IMG/VR virus record: IMGVR_UViG_3300033148_006102 | Span: 62,001 to 126,000 of that record | DNA: 64,000 nucleotides | Source: a virus | Direction: 5' to 3' (one strand) | Shown: positions 20,000-26,336 of the stretch, in pieces | Position numbering within the stretch: the first letter of the stretch is position 1 | Layout: the number at the start of each line of letters is the position of its first letter | Program-made: the position numbers and the translations under genes | The notes under the pieces: generated by a model | Seen by the model: the letters and a program-made list of their open reading frames with translations, nothing else | What the model was told of the DNA's origin: nothing | Database searches by the model: none

Positions 20000-20176
20000 G
20001 TTCGCGGAGCTTAGCAGGCTTGCACTGCGATTTCGGTTTCTCTGTTCCGACCTGGCACGCTATGCGTGATTAAAAACAGAGTGGTGGACTGGGACAGTGG
20101 ATGGAGGACACCAAATCCGCCGGAAGCCTGTCACGCCCTCGTCTTGATCCGGGACGCTAACTTGGATCAGCTTTTT
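20000..20176 (+). ncRNA. Possible small RNA of about 170 bases
   Basis: Between the candidate promoter at 19967 and the terminator at 20145 lies a region without a convincing gene. It can form CTCTGTT/AACAGAG (around 20040-20085) with CACGC/GCGTG inside, and GACAG/CTGTC (around 20095-20135). No known RNA family was recognised. Confidence 0.3.
20145..20176 (+). terminator. Rho-independent terminator
   Basis: TGATCC (20145-20150) and GGATCA (20164-20169) pair, followed by GCTTTTT. The stem is short. Confidence 0.5.
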
Positions 20177-20184
20177 GAATTTGT

Positions 20185-20262
20185 TGCGGGGTGGAGCAGT
20201 CTAGTCAGCTCGCAAGGCTCATAACCTTGAGGTCGTCAGTTCAAATCCTTCCCCCGCCACCA
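20185..20262 (+). tRNA. Initiator-like tRNA-fMet(CAT) with damaged T stem
   Basis: Sequence and layout follow bacterial tRNA-fMet (GCGGGGTGGAGCAG at the start, TTCAAATCC in the T loop region). The 1-72 pair is a T-C mismatch, as required for initiators, and the anticodon loop CTCATAA gives CAT. The T stem GTCAG/CCTTC pairs poorly, and the three G-C pairs of the initiator anticodon stem are absent (CAAGG/CCTTG). CCA is encoded. It may be decaying or specialised. Confidence 0.75.
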
Positions 20263-20275
20263 ATTTGGAGAAAAG

Positions 20276-20341
20276 ATGAAGACGTTACTGAGTTACTCGT
20301 CCTTGTATCTGTGCCTCTCAGGCGCGGAGGTTGGCGTGTAA
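20276..20341 (+). CDS. Possible 21-residue peptide
   Basis: ATG 20276 follows TTGGAGAAAAG, a good Shine-Dalgarno at proper distance, and the peptide MKTLLSYSSLYLCLSGAEVG with a final Val ends at TAA 20339-20341. It is hydrophobic in the middle. A terminator follows 29 bases later, so it would be a complete tiny gene. Chance occurrence cannot be excluded. Confidence 0.3.
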   Translation: MKTLLSYSSLYLCLSGAEVGV

Positions 20342-20369
20342 CTGGATCTTCATCACCTACCGGTCCCAG

Positions 20370-20398
20370 AAACCCGCCAGCACAACCTGGCGGGTTTT
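20370..20398 (+). terminator. Rho-independent terminator
   Basis: AAACCCGCCAG (20370-20380) and CTGGCGGGTTT (20387-20397) form a perfect stem with a six-base loop, ending in TTTT. Confidence 0.85.
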
Positions 20399-20404
20399 CT
20401 GTTG

Positions 20405-20416
20405 AGCTCTTTGACA
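20405..20416 (+). promoter_or_regulatory. boxA-like sequence, second copy
   Basis: AGCTCTTTGACA is identical to the site at 5124-5135, 18 bases before tRNA-Tyr. It may be an antitermination signal or part of a promoter. Confidence 0.3.
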
Positions 20417-20433
20417 TTTGTGACGGAACTAAT

Positions 20434-20523
20434 GGTCGGTGTTCCCCATGGCGGTCTGTAAAACCGTTGTCGTTAAATATTTGGGGTAGTAGACGAATGG
20501 TCCAATTCCATTACCGACCACCA
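20434..20523 (+). tRNA. tRNA-Tyr(GTA) with a vestigial D arm
   Basis: Acceptor GGTCGGT/ACCGACC is perfect, anticodon loop CTGTAAA gives GTA, T stem AATGG/C CATT pairs with loop TCCAATT, and ACCA is encoded. Only ten bases (GTTCCCCATG) stand where a D arm of about 19 is normal, while the variable region is about 28 bases. CCCCA in the D region could pair with TGGGG in the variable region. Confidence 0.7.
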
Positions 20524-20540
20524 TTTCTTGAAAGGAAAAC

Positions 20541-21029
20541 ATGGGAAGAGAAGTACGAATGGTTCCACCCAACTGGAAGCATCCAATAGGCGATCGTGGA
20601 TACCTACAACCAATGCACGATGAGAACTTCGAAGAAGCACTTGCGGAGTGGAAGAACGGTCAGGCTGCATGGGAAGCTGGCACGCACGAAGATTTCGCAG
20701 AATATGGTGAAGACACCTCCTGGGAAGATTGGGCCGGCGAAGAGCCAGAGCCTGAATACTATCGGCCATGGAAAGCCGAAGAAGCCACGTGGTATCAGCT
20801 CTGGGAGACGGTTAGCGAAGGTACGCCGGTAACACCACCTTTTGCAACAAAGGAAGAGCTCGCGGACTACCTAGTCAATGTCGGCGAAGACTTCGGCCGG
20901 CGACAGACATGGCCGCGCGAGGCCGCTGATAACATGATGCGAGAAGAATGGGCGCCTTCGTTCATTGCTCGAGACGGCGTGATAATGGAGCCTAAGGATC
21001 CTGCTTTCTTTTCGGGAATGAAGAAATAA
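20541..21029 (+). CDS. Conserved-looking phage protein of unknown function
   Basis: 162 residues from ATG 20541 after GAAAGGAAAAC. The start (MGREVRMVPPNWKHPIGDRGYLQPM) resembles a group of small phage proteins that open with R-x-V-P-x-x-W-x-H-P and are of unknown function. The rest is rich in Trp, Glu and Pro, with several PPFATKEELADYL-like helices. It follows tRNA-Tyr and precedes tRNA-Leu. A DNA- or protein-binding adaptor is possible. Confidence 0.65.
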   Translation: MGREVRMVPPNWKHPIGDRGYLQPMHDENFEEALAEWKNGQAAWEAGTHEDFAEYGEDTSWEDWAGEEPEPEYYRPWKAEEATWYQLWETVSEGTPVTPPFATKEELADYLVNVGEDFGRRQTWPREAADNMMREEWAPSFIARDGVIMEPKDPAFFSGMKK

Positions 21030-21032
21030 TAA

Positions 21033-21109
21033 GCCTCCGTAGGCGAATTGGGATAGCCGCTTGACTTAGGATCAAGTGTTTGTGAGTTCGACTTTCACCG
21101 GAGGTACCA
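21033..21109 (+). tRNA. tRNA-Leu(TAG) with short variable arm
   Basis: Acceptor GCCTCCG/CGGAGGT, D stem GGC/GCC, anticodon stem CTTGA/TCAAG with loop CTTAGGA (TAG), variable loop TGTTT of only five bases, T arm GTGAG/TTCAC with TTCGACT, encoded ACCA. Bacterial tRNA-Leu normally has a long variable arm. Confidence 0.85.
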
Positions 21110-21114
21110 ATATT

Positions 21115-21236
21115 GAAGAGTACGGCGACGCAGCGAACTGCGGACGGGGTAGGCGGGTTGCTAGCACTTGGCCTGCACGGGCGGAATAAATCGAAAGACG
21201 CCGTGAGCAGAGGTAATTGAACTGCCCGTACTCTTC
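21115..21236 (+). ncRNA. Unknown structured RNA
   Basis: GAAGAGTACGG (21115-21125) and CCGTACTCTTC (21226-21236) form an eleven-pair stem enclosing further hairpins: CGCAG/CTGCG with a CGAA loop, GGCG/CGCC around 21180-21203, and GCAG/CTGC near 21207-21225. TTCATTTTGG follows. A stretch near 21150 (GTAGGCGGGTTGCTAGC) resembles the D arm of the neighbouring tRNA-Leu genes. It lies between two tRNA-Leu genes. No known family. Confidence 0.5.
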
Positions 21237-21244
21237 TTCATTTT

Positions 21245-21321
21245 GGCAGCGTAGGCGAATTGGGATAGCCGCCGTACTCAAAATGCGGTGTTTGTGGGTT
21301 CGACTCCCACCGCTGCTACCA
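21245..21321 (+). tRNA. tRNA-Leu(CAA) with short variable arm
   Basis: Acceptor GGCAGCG/CGCTGCT, D arm nearly identical to that of tRNA-Leu(TAG), anticodon stem CCGTA/TGCGG with loop CTCAAAA (CAA), variable loop TGTTT, T arm GTGGG/CCCAC with TTCGACT, encoded ACCA. Confidence 0.85.
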
Positions 21322-21330
21322 CATTCAACT

Positions 21331-21413
21331 GGCTGGATGGCGGAACTGGTAGACGCGCACGGTTGAGGGCCGTGTTCCCAGGAGTGAGGGTTCGAATCCC
21401 TCTCCAGCCACCA
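21331..21413 (+). tRNA. tRNA-Leu(GAG)
   Basis: Acceptor GGCTGGA/TCCAGCC, D loop with GG, anticodon stem CACGG/CCGTG with loop TTGAGGG (GAG), long class II variable arm as expected, T arm GAGGG/CCCTC with TTCGAAT, encoded ACCA. Confidence 0.92.
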
Positions 21414-21423
21414 GTTTGACGGA

Positions 21424-21500
21424 GCCTCCGTAGCCCAACTGGGAGAGGCACTTGGTTTAAGCCCAAGTCAGTGTCGGTTCGAATCCGACCGGAGGTACCA
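21424..21500 (+). tRNA. tRNA-Leu(TAA) with short variable arm
   Basis: Acceptor GCCTCCG/CGGAGGT, anticodon stem CTTGG/CCAAG with loop TTTAAGC (TAA), variable loop TCAGT of five bases, T arm GTCGG/CCGAC with TTCGAAT, encoded ACCA. Its acceptor is identical to that of tRNA-Leu(TAG). Confidence 0.85.
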
Positions 21501-21501
21501 A

Positions 21502-21589
21502 GGAGGTATGGCTGAGTGGAAAAGCTCCCGGTTGCTAACCGGTGGACAGGGTAACACCTGCGCAGGTTCGAATCCTGCTACCTCCGCCA
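21502..21589 (+). tRNA. tRNA-Ser(GCT)
   Basis: Acceptor GGAGGTA/TACCTCC, anticodon stem CCCGG/CCGG-type with loop TTGCTAA (GCT), long variable arm with paired ends, T arm GCAGG/CCTGC with TTCGAAT, encoded GCCA. Confidence 0.92.
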
Positions 21590-21608
21590 ATTTTCTTAAA
21601 GGAGAAAA

Positions 21609-21980
21609 GTGAAACGATATAAGCTGAACCTATCAACAAGATTAGTCGGCACGCTAAATATAGAAGCCGAATCAAAAGAAGAGGCCCTGGAAAAGGCAAA
21701 CGTACGAAGTGATAACAGTAATATCGAATGGTTGAATCACGACCAGGCAGCTGAGATCACCGGTGTTGACTGTCTGGGCGAGGCCACCATCCGCGAATAC
21801 ACCTTCACGGTTAAGCGACAGCTTCAAGGTCAATGTGAAGTAGAGGCGGCTAATGAAGACGAGGCCCGCCGAAAGCTCGACAGTATCATGGAGCATAGTG
21901 ATGGTGACATCGAATGGGATGATGATGGCTATGACATCGAAGATGTTGAAATTGAGGAATGGGAAGCTGACGAGGAGTAA
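21609..21980 (+). CDS. Protein with two copies of a small repeat domain
   Basis: GTG 21609 after AAAGGAGAAAA. 123 residues. Two similar units, YKLNLSTRLVGTLNIEAESKEEA and YTFTVKRQLQGQCEVEAANEDEA, each a pair of strands followed by a helix, resemble small phage and plasmid domains of the DpnD/PcfM kind; this is a guess from the pattern. The C-terminus is extremely acidic. It stands two bases before the next gene. Confidence 0.6.
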   Translation: MKRYKLNLSTRLVGTLNIEAESKEEALEKANVRSDNSNIEWLNHDQAAEITGVDCLGEATIREYTFTVKRQLQGQCEVEAANEDEARRKLDSIMEHSDGDIEWDDDGYDIEDVEIEEWEADEE

Positions 21981-21981
21981 A

Positions 21982-22479
21982 ATGTCGGCAAAATGTAAAA
22001 CACCAAACAAAATAGATCTCAAGAAGCTCGATCTTTATCGAGTCAAATTTGAATGGAATGGTGAGACAGTTTACGGTCTTGTCGATTTGTACGATAGAGA
22101 CTCTGATGAATACGCCGAACGTGGCTTAGTACTTGTGGATCATTGTGTGCTGAGGACACGATATGCGCTACCGCCAAGTAAACTGACACCAATGAAATGT
22201 TCTTTTGAACCTGATGATGAATTTGACCAATATGTTGAGCAGCAGGCCAAAGAGGCGCAAGAGCTCCATAAATCGCTGCCGAAGGACAAGCTCTGTGTTG
22301 GCCATATGTTTTCAATCGGTGTGGGCGATGGTTATGCGTCTTATGTGGTAACAAAGGTATTCAAGAAGAATTGCGATATTGAATGGCGCGGCTTCTGTGT
22401 GGATCGTTGGACGGACCATCACTTCGGATGGGGCGGCCGCTTCCCGATCGATGAGATCATGCGGTACGTGGGACCATAG
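21982..22479 (+). CDS. Hypothetical protein
   Basis: ATG 21982 directly after the previous stop, with GAGGAGTAA as binding site. 165 residues: a basic N-terminus (MSAKCKTPNKIDLKKLDLYR), strand-like segments (YGLVDLYDRD, GLVLVDHCV), and aromatic C-terminal part (RWTDHHFGWGGRFPIDEIMRYVGP). No domain recognised. It forms a small operon with its neighbours. Confidence 0.6.
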   Translation: MSAKCKTPNKIDLKKLDLYRVKFEWNGETVYGLVDLYDRDSDEYAERGLVLVDHCVLRTRYALPPSKLTPMKCSFEPDDEFDQYVEQQAKEAQELHKSLPKDKLCVGHMFSIGVGDGYASYVVTKVFKKNCDIEWRGFCVDRWTDHHFGWGGRFPIDEIMRYVGP

Positions 22480-22487
22480 CTTTGACG

Positions 22488-22703
22488 ATGTACATACGCG
22501 AGTCCGCGGATGAATATAGGCCGATCTCAGATGAGGAATTCGATGAGATCAACCGCAAGTGTGATACTGTTTCAGGTGATGCAATTTGTGAAGTATGTGG
22601 AAAACCATATCGTGATCACCCTACGTTGAAGATATACCAGGATCGACACACAGCGTGGTGGTTTCCGAAGATCCTTTGCAACGGGCGCTATGGTCATACG
22701 TAG
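22488..22703 (+). CDS. Small protein with a Cys motif
   Basis: ATG 22488 (an in-frame TTG at 22482 is possible). 71 residues: an acidic helix at the start, then CEVCGKPYRDH, which looks like half a zinc finger completed by a later Cys and His (ILCNGRYGH). The stop shares a base with the following tRNA-Ser. Function unknown. Confidence 0.55.
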   Translation: MYIRESADEYRPISDEEFDEINRKCDTVSGDAICEVCGKPYRDHPTLKIYQDRHTAWWFPKILCNGRYGHT

Positions 22704-22789
22704 GAGGGTACCGCTGAAGTGGTCGGCAACCGGTCTTGAAAATCGGGGTGGTGTAACAGCCAGGGGTTCGAACCCTCTACCCTCCGCCA
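22703..22789 (+). tRNA. tRNA-Ser(TGA)
   Basis: Acceptor GGAGGGT/ACCCTCC, anticodon stem CCGGT/ATCGG with loop CTTGAAA (TGA), long variable arm, T arm AGGGG/CCCTC-type with TTCGAAC, encoded GCCA. Confidence 0.9.
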
Positions 22790-22794
22790 AATTA

Positions 22795-22833
22795 CTACGC
22801 CCTCGGTGGCTAAATAGACCTCCGAGGGCGTAG
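22795..22833. other. Perfect 12-base-pair hairpin
   Basis: CTACGCCCTCGG (22795-22806) and CCGAGGGCGTAG (22822-22833) pair perfectly. No T run follows on either strand, so it is not a normal terminator. It may be a processing site between tRNA-Ser and tRNA-Cys. Confidence 0.45.
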
Positions 22834-22896
22834 CGAAAAGGCTCGACGCATTCTGGGAAGGTTTTTCAGATCTGTCAATTGCAATCTTTTGTACGG

Positions 22897-22969
22897 GGCC
22901 GCGATCCGCTGGGAGTGGGGTGCGTCTGCAAAACGCACAGATCAGGTTCGACTCCTGACGCGGCCTCCA
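22897..22969 (+). tRNA. tRNA-Cys(GCA)
   Basis: Acceptor GGCCGCG/CGCGGCC, anticodon stem TGCGT/ACGCA with loop CTGCAAA (GCA), T arm TCAGG/CCTGA with TTCGACT, encoded TCCA. It is the last tRNA of the island. Confidence 0.9.
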
Positions 22970-22980
22970 TAATTTTTTAC

Positions 22981-23004
22981 CTGCCTCCGCGTTTGTGGAG
23001 GCAG
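22981..23004. other. Eight-base-pair hairpin after the tRNA island
   Basis: CTGCCTCC (22981-22988) and GGAGGCAG (22997-23004) pair perfectly. A TTTTTT run lies before, not after, the hairpin on the plus strand. Confidence 0.35.
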
Positions 23005-23046
23005 CTGTCGTTGCTGGTTATACTGATAAAGAGAGGCTGTCTAATT

Positions 23047-23067
23047 TGGGACTATCGCATAGTCCCA
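23047..23067. repeat. Intergenic palindrome, copy 2 (best copy)
   Basis: TGGGACTAT and ATAGTCCCA form nine perfect pairs around CGC. It lies 23 bases before the start of the structural gene at 23090, and a TATACT hexamer lies upstream near 23020. Confidence 0.7.
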
Positions 23068-23089
23068 GGTCGGTTCGTGGAGCTAGCTC

Positions 23090-24595
23090 ATGACCATTCC
23101 CGCCAGACAACGAGATACGGTTTCACGTGAAAACCGGCTTGTAGATTTGCTCCAAAAGTACATCGCTACTCTGTCAACTTCAGACCAGACACTGGCGCGC
23201 GCAGATCTAGCGTCAATGGGTATTGAGATTGACAATTATGCTAAGGCCGGTGCGGCTTCTTTGGAAGCGTTGCGCAGTGGGCTTGGCTACGTCCAATCGC
23301 AATATGGTGCCGGGGAAGGCGAGTATGTCCCGCAGGTCAAATTGACCATTGAGTCATTTGTCGCGGATTTTGCTGCAGCCTTAGCGGAGCTGAACACTGC
23401 TATTGAGGAAGCACGGGCGATCAATCAATTTTCGATCGAGCTCATCCTGGAGCGTACAGATCCTTCAACCAGCACATGGTTCTATATGAAAGAAGCTGTA
23501 GCGGGTGATACGACGCTGAGCTTAGCTGGTTTTGAGAATGTGTTCATTTCATCCTACGACACGTTACGTGTTGCGTGCATGGAAATGAAGCTACATTTGA
23601 GCAAGAATATCCGACGACTCGTTATCACGGATGCCTATGTGGGCGCGTACGAGATTGAGCCGGTCGAAGATGATGGGACTGTATCAACCTGGGCGTATCC
23701 ACTAACGTTGGATCTCATAGGTGGTGCGCTATACGAGCGAGGCACAGCAGCGCCATTTACAGCCACACGTCTTCCGGTTGGTGCAGTTTATTCCCGGCGT
23801 GCACAGCTGTTTGCGCCGTTGTTAGGCTATCCGTTGGAATCTAGCGCGTTAACGTACAACACGCTTTATATGTTCGATGAGCTGAGTTGGGTTCTTGGAT
23901 CCACTCCGCAGAATGGACTCATCAAGCTTTTAGATGGCTATGATACAGAAGTAACTATTCGTCGGCCGTACATGCAAGGTAGCAGTGCAAACGCGGCGTT
24001 ATTTACGGTGGCACCAGGCGAAATTGGCTTCTTCCGGATGCTGTACGTGTACGACCACATATATCCACGAGGTGGTTTGCGGCCGCGCTATGTGCTGTTC
24101 GCCAGCGTAGATGGCGCTACGTACAACATTAATGAGGCGTTGTTTGCCGATACGCCAGACGTTTATAATCGTTCACTTGATGATCAGGTAAACGGTTGGT
24201 TCCCGCTTGATTCTACGAAGGCACCGCTAGCACATTATGGCCGTTGCACCTTGCGGAATATCGCGATCCAGACAGCAGATTGGAGTTACCTAAATGATTC
24301 GATCTATGTGGATGTGACAGAGTCGTTTGTGTTGGATAACGTGCGTCTTCATAAAGACGGGGATACTAATCCCATGTTCTCGATGCACAGCGATTGTACA
24401 GTGCATTTGACGAACTGCCATTTTGACGGCGCTATGGCATGGCCTATCATCGAAGAGAATGGTGGTACACCAACAGTAAATGTATTGGTTAATTCAAGCT
24501 TTATGGGAACTGGTTTCACCGAGTGGCTGAAGGGCCAAGGTGTGACAGCGAATGGCGCTGTCGGTCGTAACATTGAAAACGGGGCAGTAGTCTAA
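23090..24595 (+). CDS. Large structural protein, probably tail or fibre
   Basis: 501 residues from ATG 23090 (GTGGAGCTAGCTC upstream). The N-terminal about 120 residues are helical (MTIPARQRDTVSRENRLVDLLQKYI...). The rest is beta-rich, with many aromatic and Thr/Asn residues, and ends in short repeated strands (TNCHFDGAMAW, VNVLVNSSFMG) that look like a beta-helix. It is the first gene after the tRNA island and begins the virion gene block. No catalytic motif was seen. Confidence 0.6.
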   Translation: MTIPARQRDTVSRENRLVDLLQKYIATLSTSDQTLARADLASMGIEIDNYAKAGAASLEALRSGLGYVQSQYGAGEGEYVPQVKLTIESFVADFAAALAELNTAIEEARAINQFSIELILERTDPSTSTWFYMKEAVAGDTTLSLAGFENVFISSYDTLRVACMEMKLHLSKNIRRLVITDAYVGAYEIEPVEDDGTVSTWAYPLTLDLIGGALYERGTAAPFTATRLPVGAVYSRRAQLFAPLLGYPLESSALTYNTLYMFDELSWVLGSTPQNGLIKLLDGYDTEVTIRRPYMQGSSANAALFTVAPGEIGFFRMLYVYDHIYPRGGLRPRYVLFASVDGATYNINEALFADTPDVYNRSLDDQVNGWFPLDSTKAPLAHYGRCTLRNIAIQTADWSYLNDSIYVDVTESFVLDNVRLHKDGDTNPMFSMHSDCTVHLTNCHFDGAMAWPIIEENGGTPTVNVLVNSSFMGTGFTEWLKGQGVTANGAVGRNIENGAVV

Positions 24596-24777
24596 TGTTT
24601 GTAGAAAATCTGGAAGCAATCAACGCGACCACGGTTAGAGCTACGTTTGATGATGCTTCAACCGTCGATGTCACCGTATCATATGCAAATCGCCAATTTA
24701 CTGTATCATCAGAGGGACTCACTGCTCCGCAGGAAGCTGCAATCAGAGCGTGGGTAGATGAATTCGGACCGCCGTAA
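24595..24777 (+). CDS. Small hypothetical protein
   Basis: ATG 24595 overlaps the previous stop (TAATG) and its own stop overlaps the helicase start, so all three are coupled. 60 residues with a two-sheet pattern (TTVRATFDDASTVDVTVSYANRQF) ending in an Ala-rich helix. It may be a small head or tail accessory protein; function unknown. Confidence 0.6.
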   Translation: MFVENLEAINATTVRATFDDASTVDVTVSYANRQFTVSSEGLTAPQEAAIRAWVDEFGPP

Positions 24778-26270
24778 TGGTACAAGTGCCGGTACATCTG
24801 GAAGGCTCAGTAAAAGCTGCTAAGGTTAAGGCCGAGCTGCAGCCGTTGCAACGTAACGTTGTTGAGGCACTACGGCGTTCTCCAGGTTTGGTTGCGGCGT
24901 ACGGTACCGGTACAGGCAAGACGTTGGCCAGCATAGCAGCGGCGCATGAACTCGGTATGCCTATCGAAGCAATCGTGCCTGCTGCTCTTCAAGAGAACTA
25001 CGCCAAAGAAATCGCAAAGCATGTCGAAGGCGAGCAGCCGGCACGCATCCGATCGTATGAAAAGGCGACGAAAGATCAGACGATTGATCCGAATGCGTTA
25101 ATGGTGCTGGATGAGGCACATCGAATTCGAAACGCGATGTCTAGTCGTAGTGCGACGCTTCAGGGTCTTGCACCGCATGCACAGAAACGATTGGCATTGA
25201 CTGGTTCGCCAATTTACAACCGCCCAGCCGACATTGCTTCGCTGGTGAACTTTGCAGCCGGCAAAGAAGTTTTGCCATCGAATCCGAAGCAGTTCAAGAA
25301 GATGTTTATCGGCGAGCGGAAGCTGATGCCGAGTTTGTATGCGCAGCTACGCGGTGTACAGCCCGGTGTTGAAGAGTACGTGAAGGGTGATCCGTATCTT
25401 TACGAGCAGCTCAAGAAGTACGTGCTTTACAAGAAGGATCAAGGGAACGAGCACTTTCCGAAGCAGGATGACGAGGTCGTCAATGTTCCCATGTCGAAGG
25501 TACAGAATCGCGTATACCGTGGTTTGCTCAGACGGCTTCCTTTCTGGGCGCAATACAAGTTCAAGCGTGGATTGCCGCCGTCAAAACGTGAAGCACGTGA
25601 GCTCAATGCCTTCATGGGCGGTGTGCGGCAAGTATCGAATACGCCATCGGGTTTTTTACGTAAGCTTACGCCGGAGAAAGAGCGTGAGCATACACCGAAG
25701 ATCAACAAGGCGGTCGAGACGATTAGGAAGAATCTCAAGAAGAACCCGCGGCACCGGGCTGTGATCTTCACGAATTATTTACAGAGTGGTGTGGATCCGA
25801 TCGAGCGTCGTTTGCGTGAGGCTGGGATTCCTCATGCGGTATTCAAGGGTGGATTGAAGCCGGAAGAGCGTAAGCAGATCGTGCACGATTACAACACGGG
25901 CAAAACACCAGTATTAGCGATCACTTCGTCTGGGGCTGAGGGTTTGGATCTCAAAGGCACGCGAGCAGTTCACCTCATAGAGCCACACTTCAATGATGAA
26001 AAGATCCAGCAGGTAATTGGCCGCGCTCGCCGATACAAATCGCATGAGCACCTCCCGGAGGATGAACGGAAGGTTAAGGTTCTGCATTACGCAGCGCAGC
26101 CACGTGCTGGCCTGTTGAAACGCCTGTTTACCAAGCAGAAGCACGTGCCGGGTGTTGACGAGTACTTGATGGGCCTATCGCACAGAAAAGCACAACTGGG
26201 TAAGCAGTTGGAGCGAATGATGCAAATCGCGACGAAAGAACGACTTAGGGCGCCACACATGGCAGCCTGA
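24777..26270 (+). CDS. SNF2-family DNA helicase/ATPase
   Basis: 497 residues from ATG 24777. Superfamily 2 motifs in order: Q-type start LQPLQRNVVEAL, Walker A GTGTGKT (43-49), DEAH (112-115), LTGSP (motif III), and in the second RecA domain RAVIFTNY, SSGAEGLDL and QVIGRARR (412-419). This is the SNF2/Rad54-like build found in many large phages. It moves along DNA using ATP and may aid replication, recombination or transcription. It lies among structural genes. Confidence 0.88.
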   Translation: MVQVPVHLEGSVKAAKVKAELQPLQRNVVEALRRSPGLVAAYGTGTGKTLASIAAAHELGMPIEAIVPAALQENYAKEIAKHVEGEQPARIRSYEKATKDQTIDPNALMVLDEAHRIRNAMSSRSATLQGLAPHAQKRLALTGSPIYNRPADIASLVNFAAGKEVLPSNPKQFKKMFIGERKLMPSLYAQLRGVQPGVEEYVKGDPYLYEQLKKYVLYKKDQGNEHFPKQDDEVVNVPMSKVQNRVYRGLLRRLPFWAQYKFKRGLPPSKREARELNAFMGGVRQVSNTPSGFLRKLTPEKEREHTPKINKAVETIRKNLKKNPRHRAVIFTNYLQSGVDPIERRLREAGIPHAVFKGGLKPEERKQIVHDYNTGKTPVLAITSSGAEGLDLKGTRAVHLIEPHFNDEKIQQVIGRARRYKSHEHLPEDERKVKVLHYAAQPRAGLLKRLFTKQKHVPGVDEYLMGLSHRKAQLGKQLERMMQIATKERLRAPHMAA

Positions 26271-26288
26271 CATATCGTCATCTACATA

Positions 26289-26316
26289 TTGACATTGCTA
26301 TATTGACAGGTATCCT
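26289..26316 (+). promoter_or_regulatory. Sigma70-like promoter
   Basis: TTGACA (26289-26294), 16-base spacer, TATCCT (26311-26316). A second TTGACA sits at 26303. It lies in the 66-base gap between the helicase gene and the next operon, which starts at 26337. Confidence 0.5.
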
Positions 26317-26336
26317 TTTGCGATGCGGAGACCCTG

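Noticed and set aside
19879-20073. A 64-codon frame after RNA D
   Set aside because: It runs through a strong terminator hairpin, has no binding site and a composition typical of structured RNA.
22981-23004. A terminator after tRNA-Cys
   Set aside because: The T run lies before the hairpin on the plus strand and becomes an A run after it on the minus strand, so neither direction fits a rho-independent terminator.
22879-23130. An 83-codon frame over tRNA-Cys and the palindrome
   Set aside because: It covers tRNA-Cys and overlaps the start of a well-supported gene, with no binding site.
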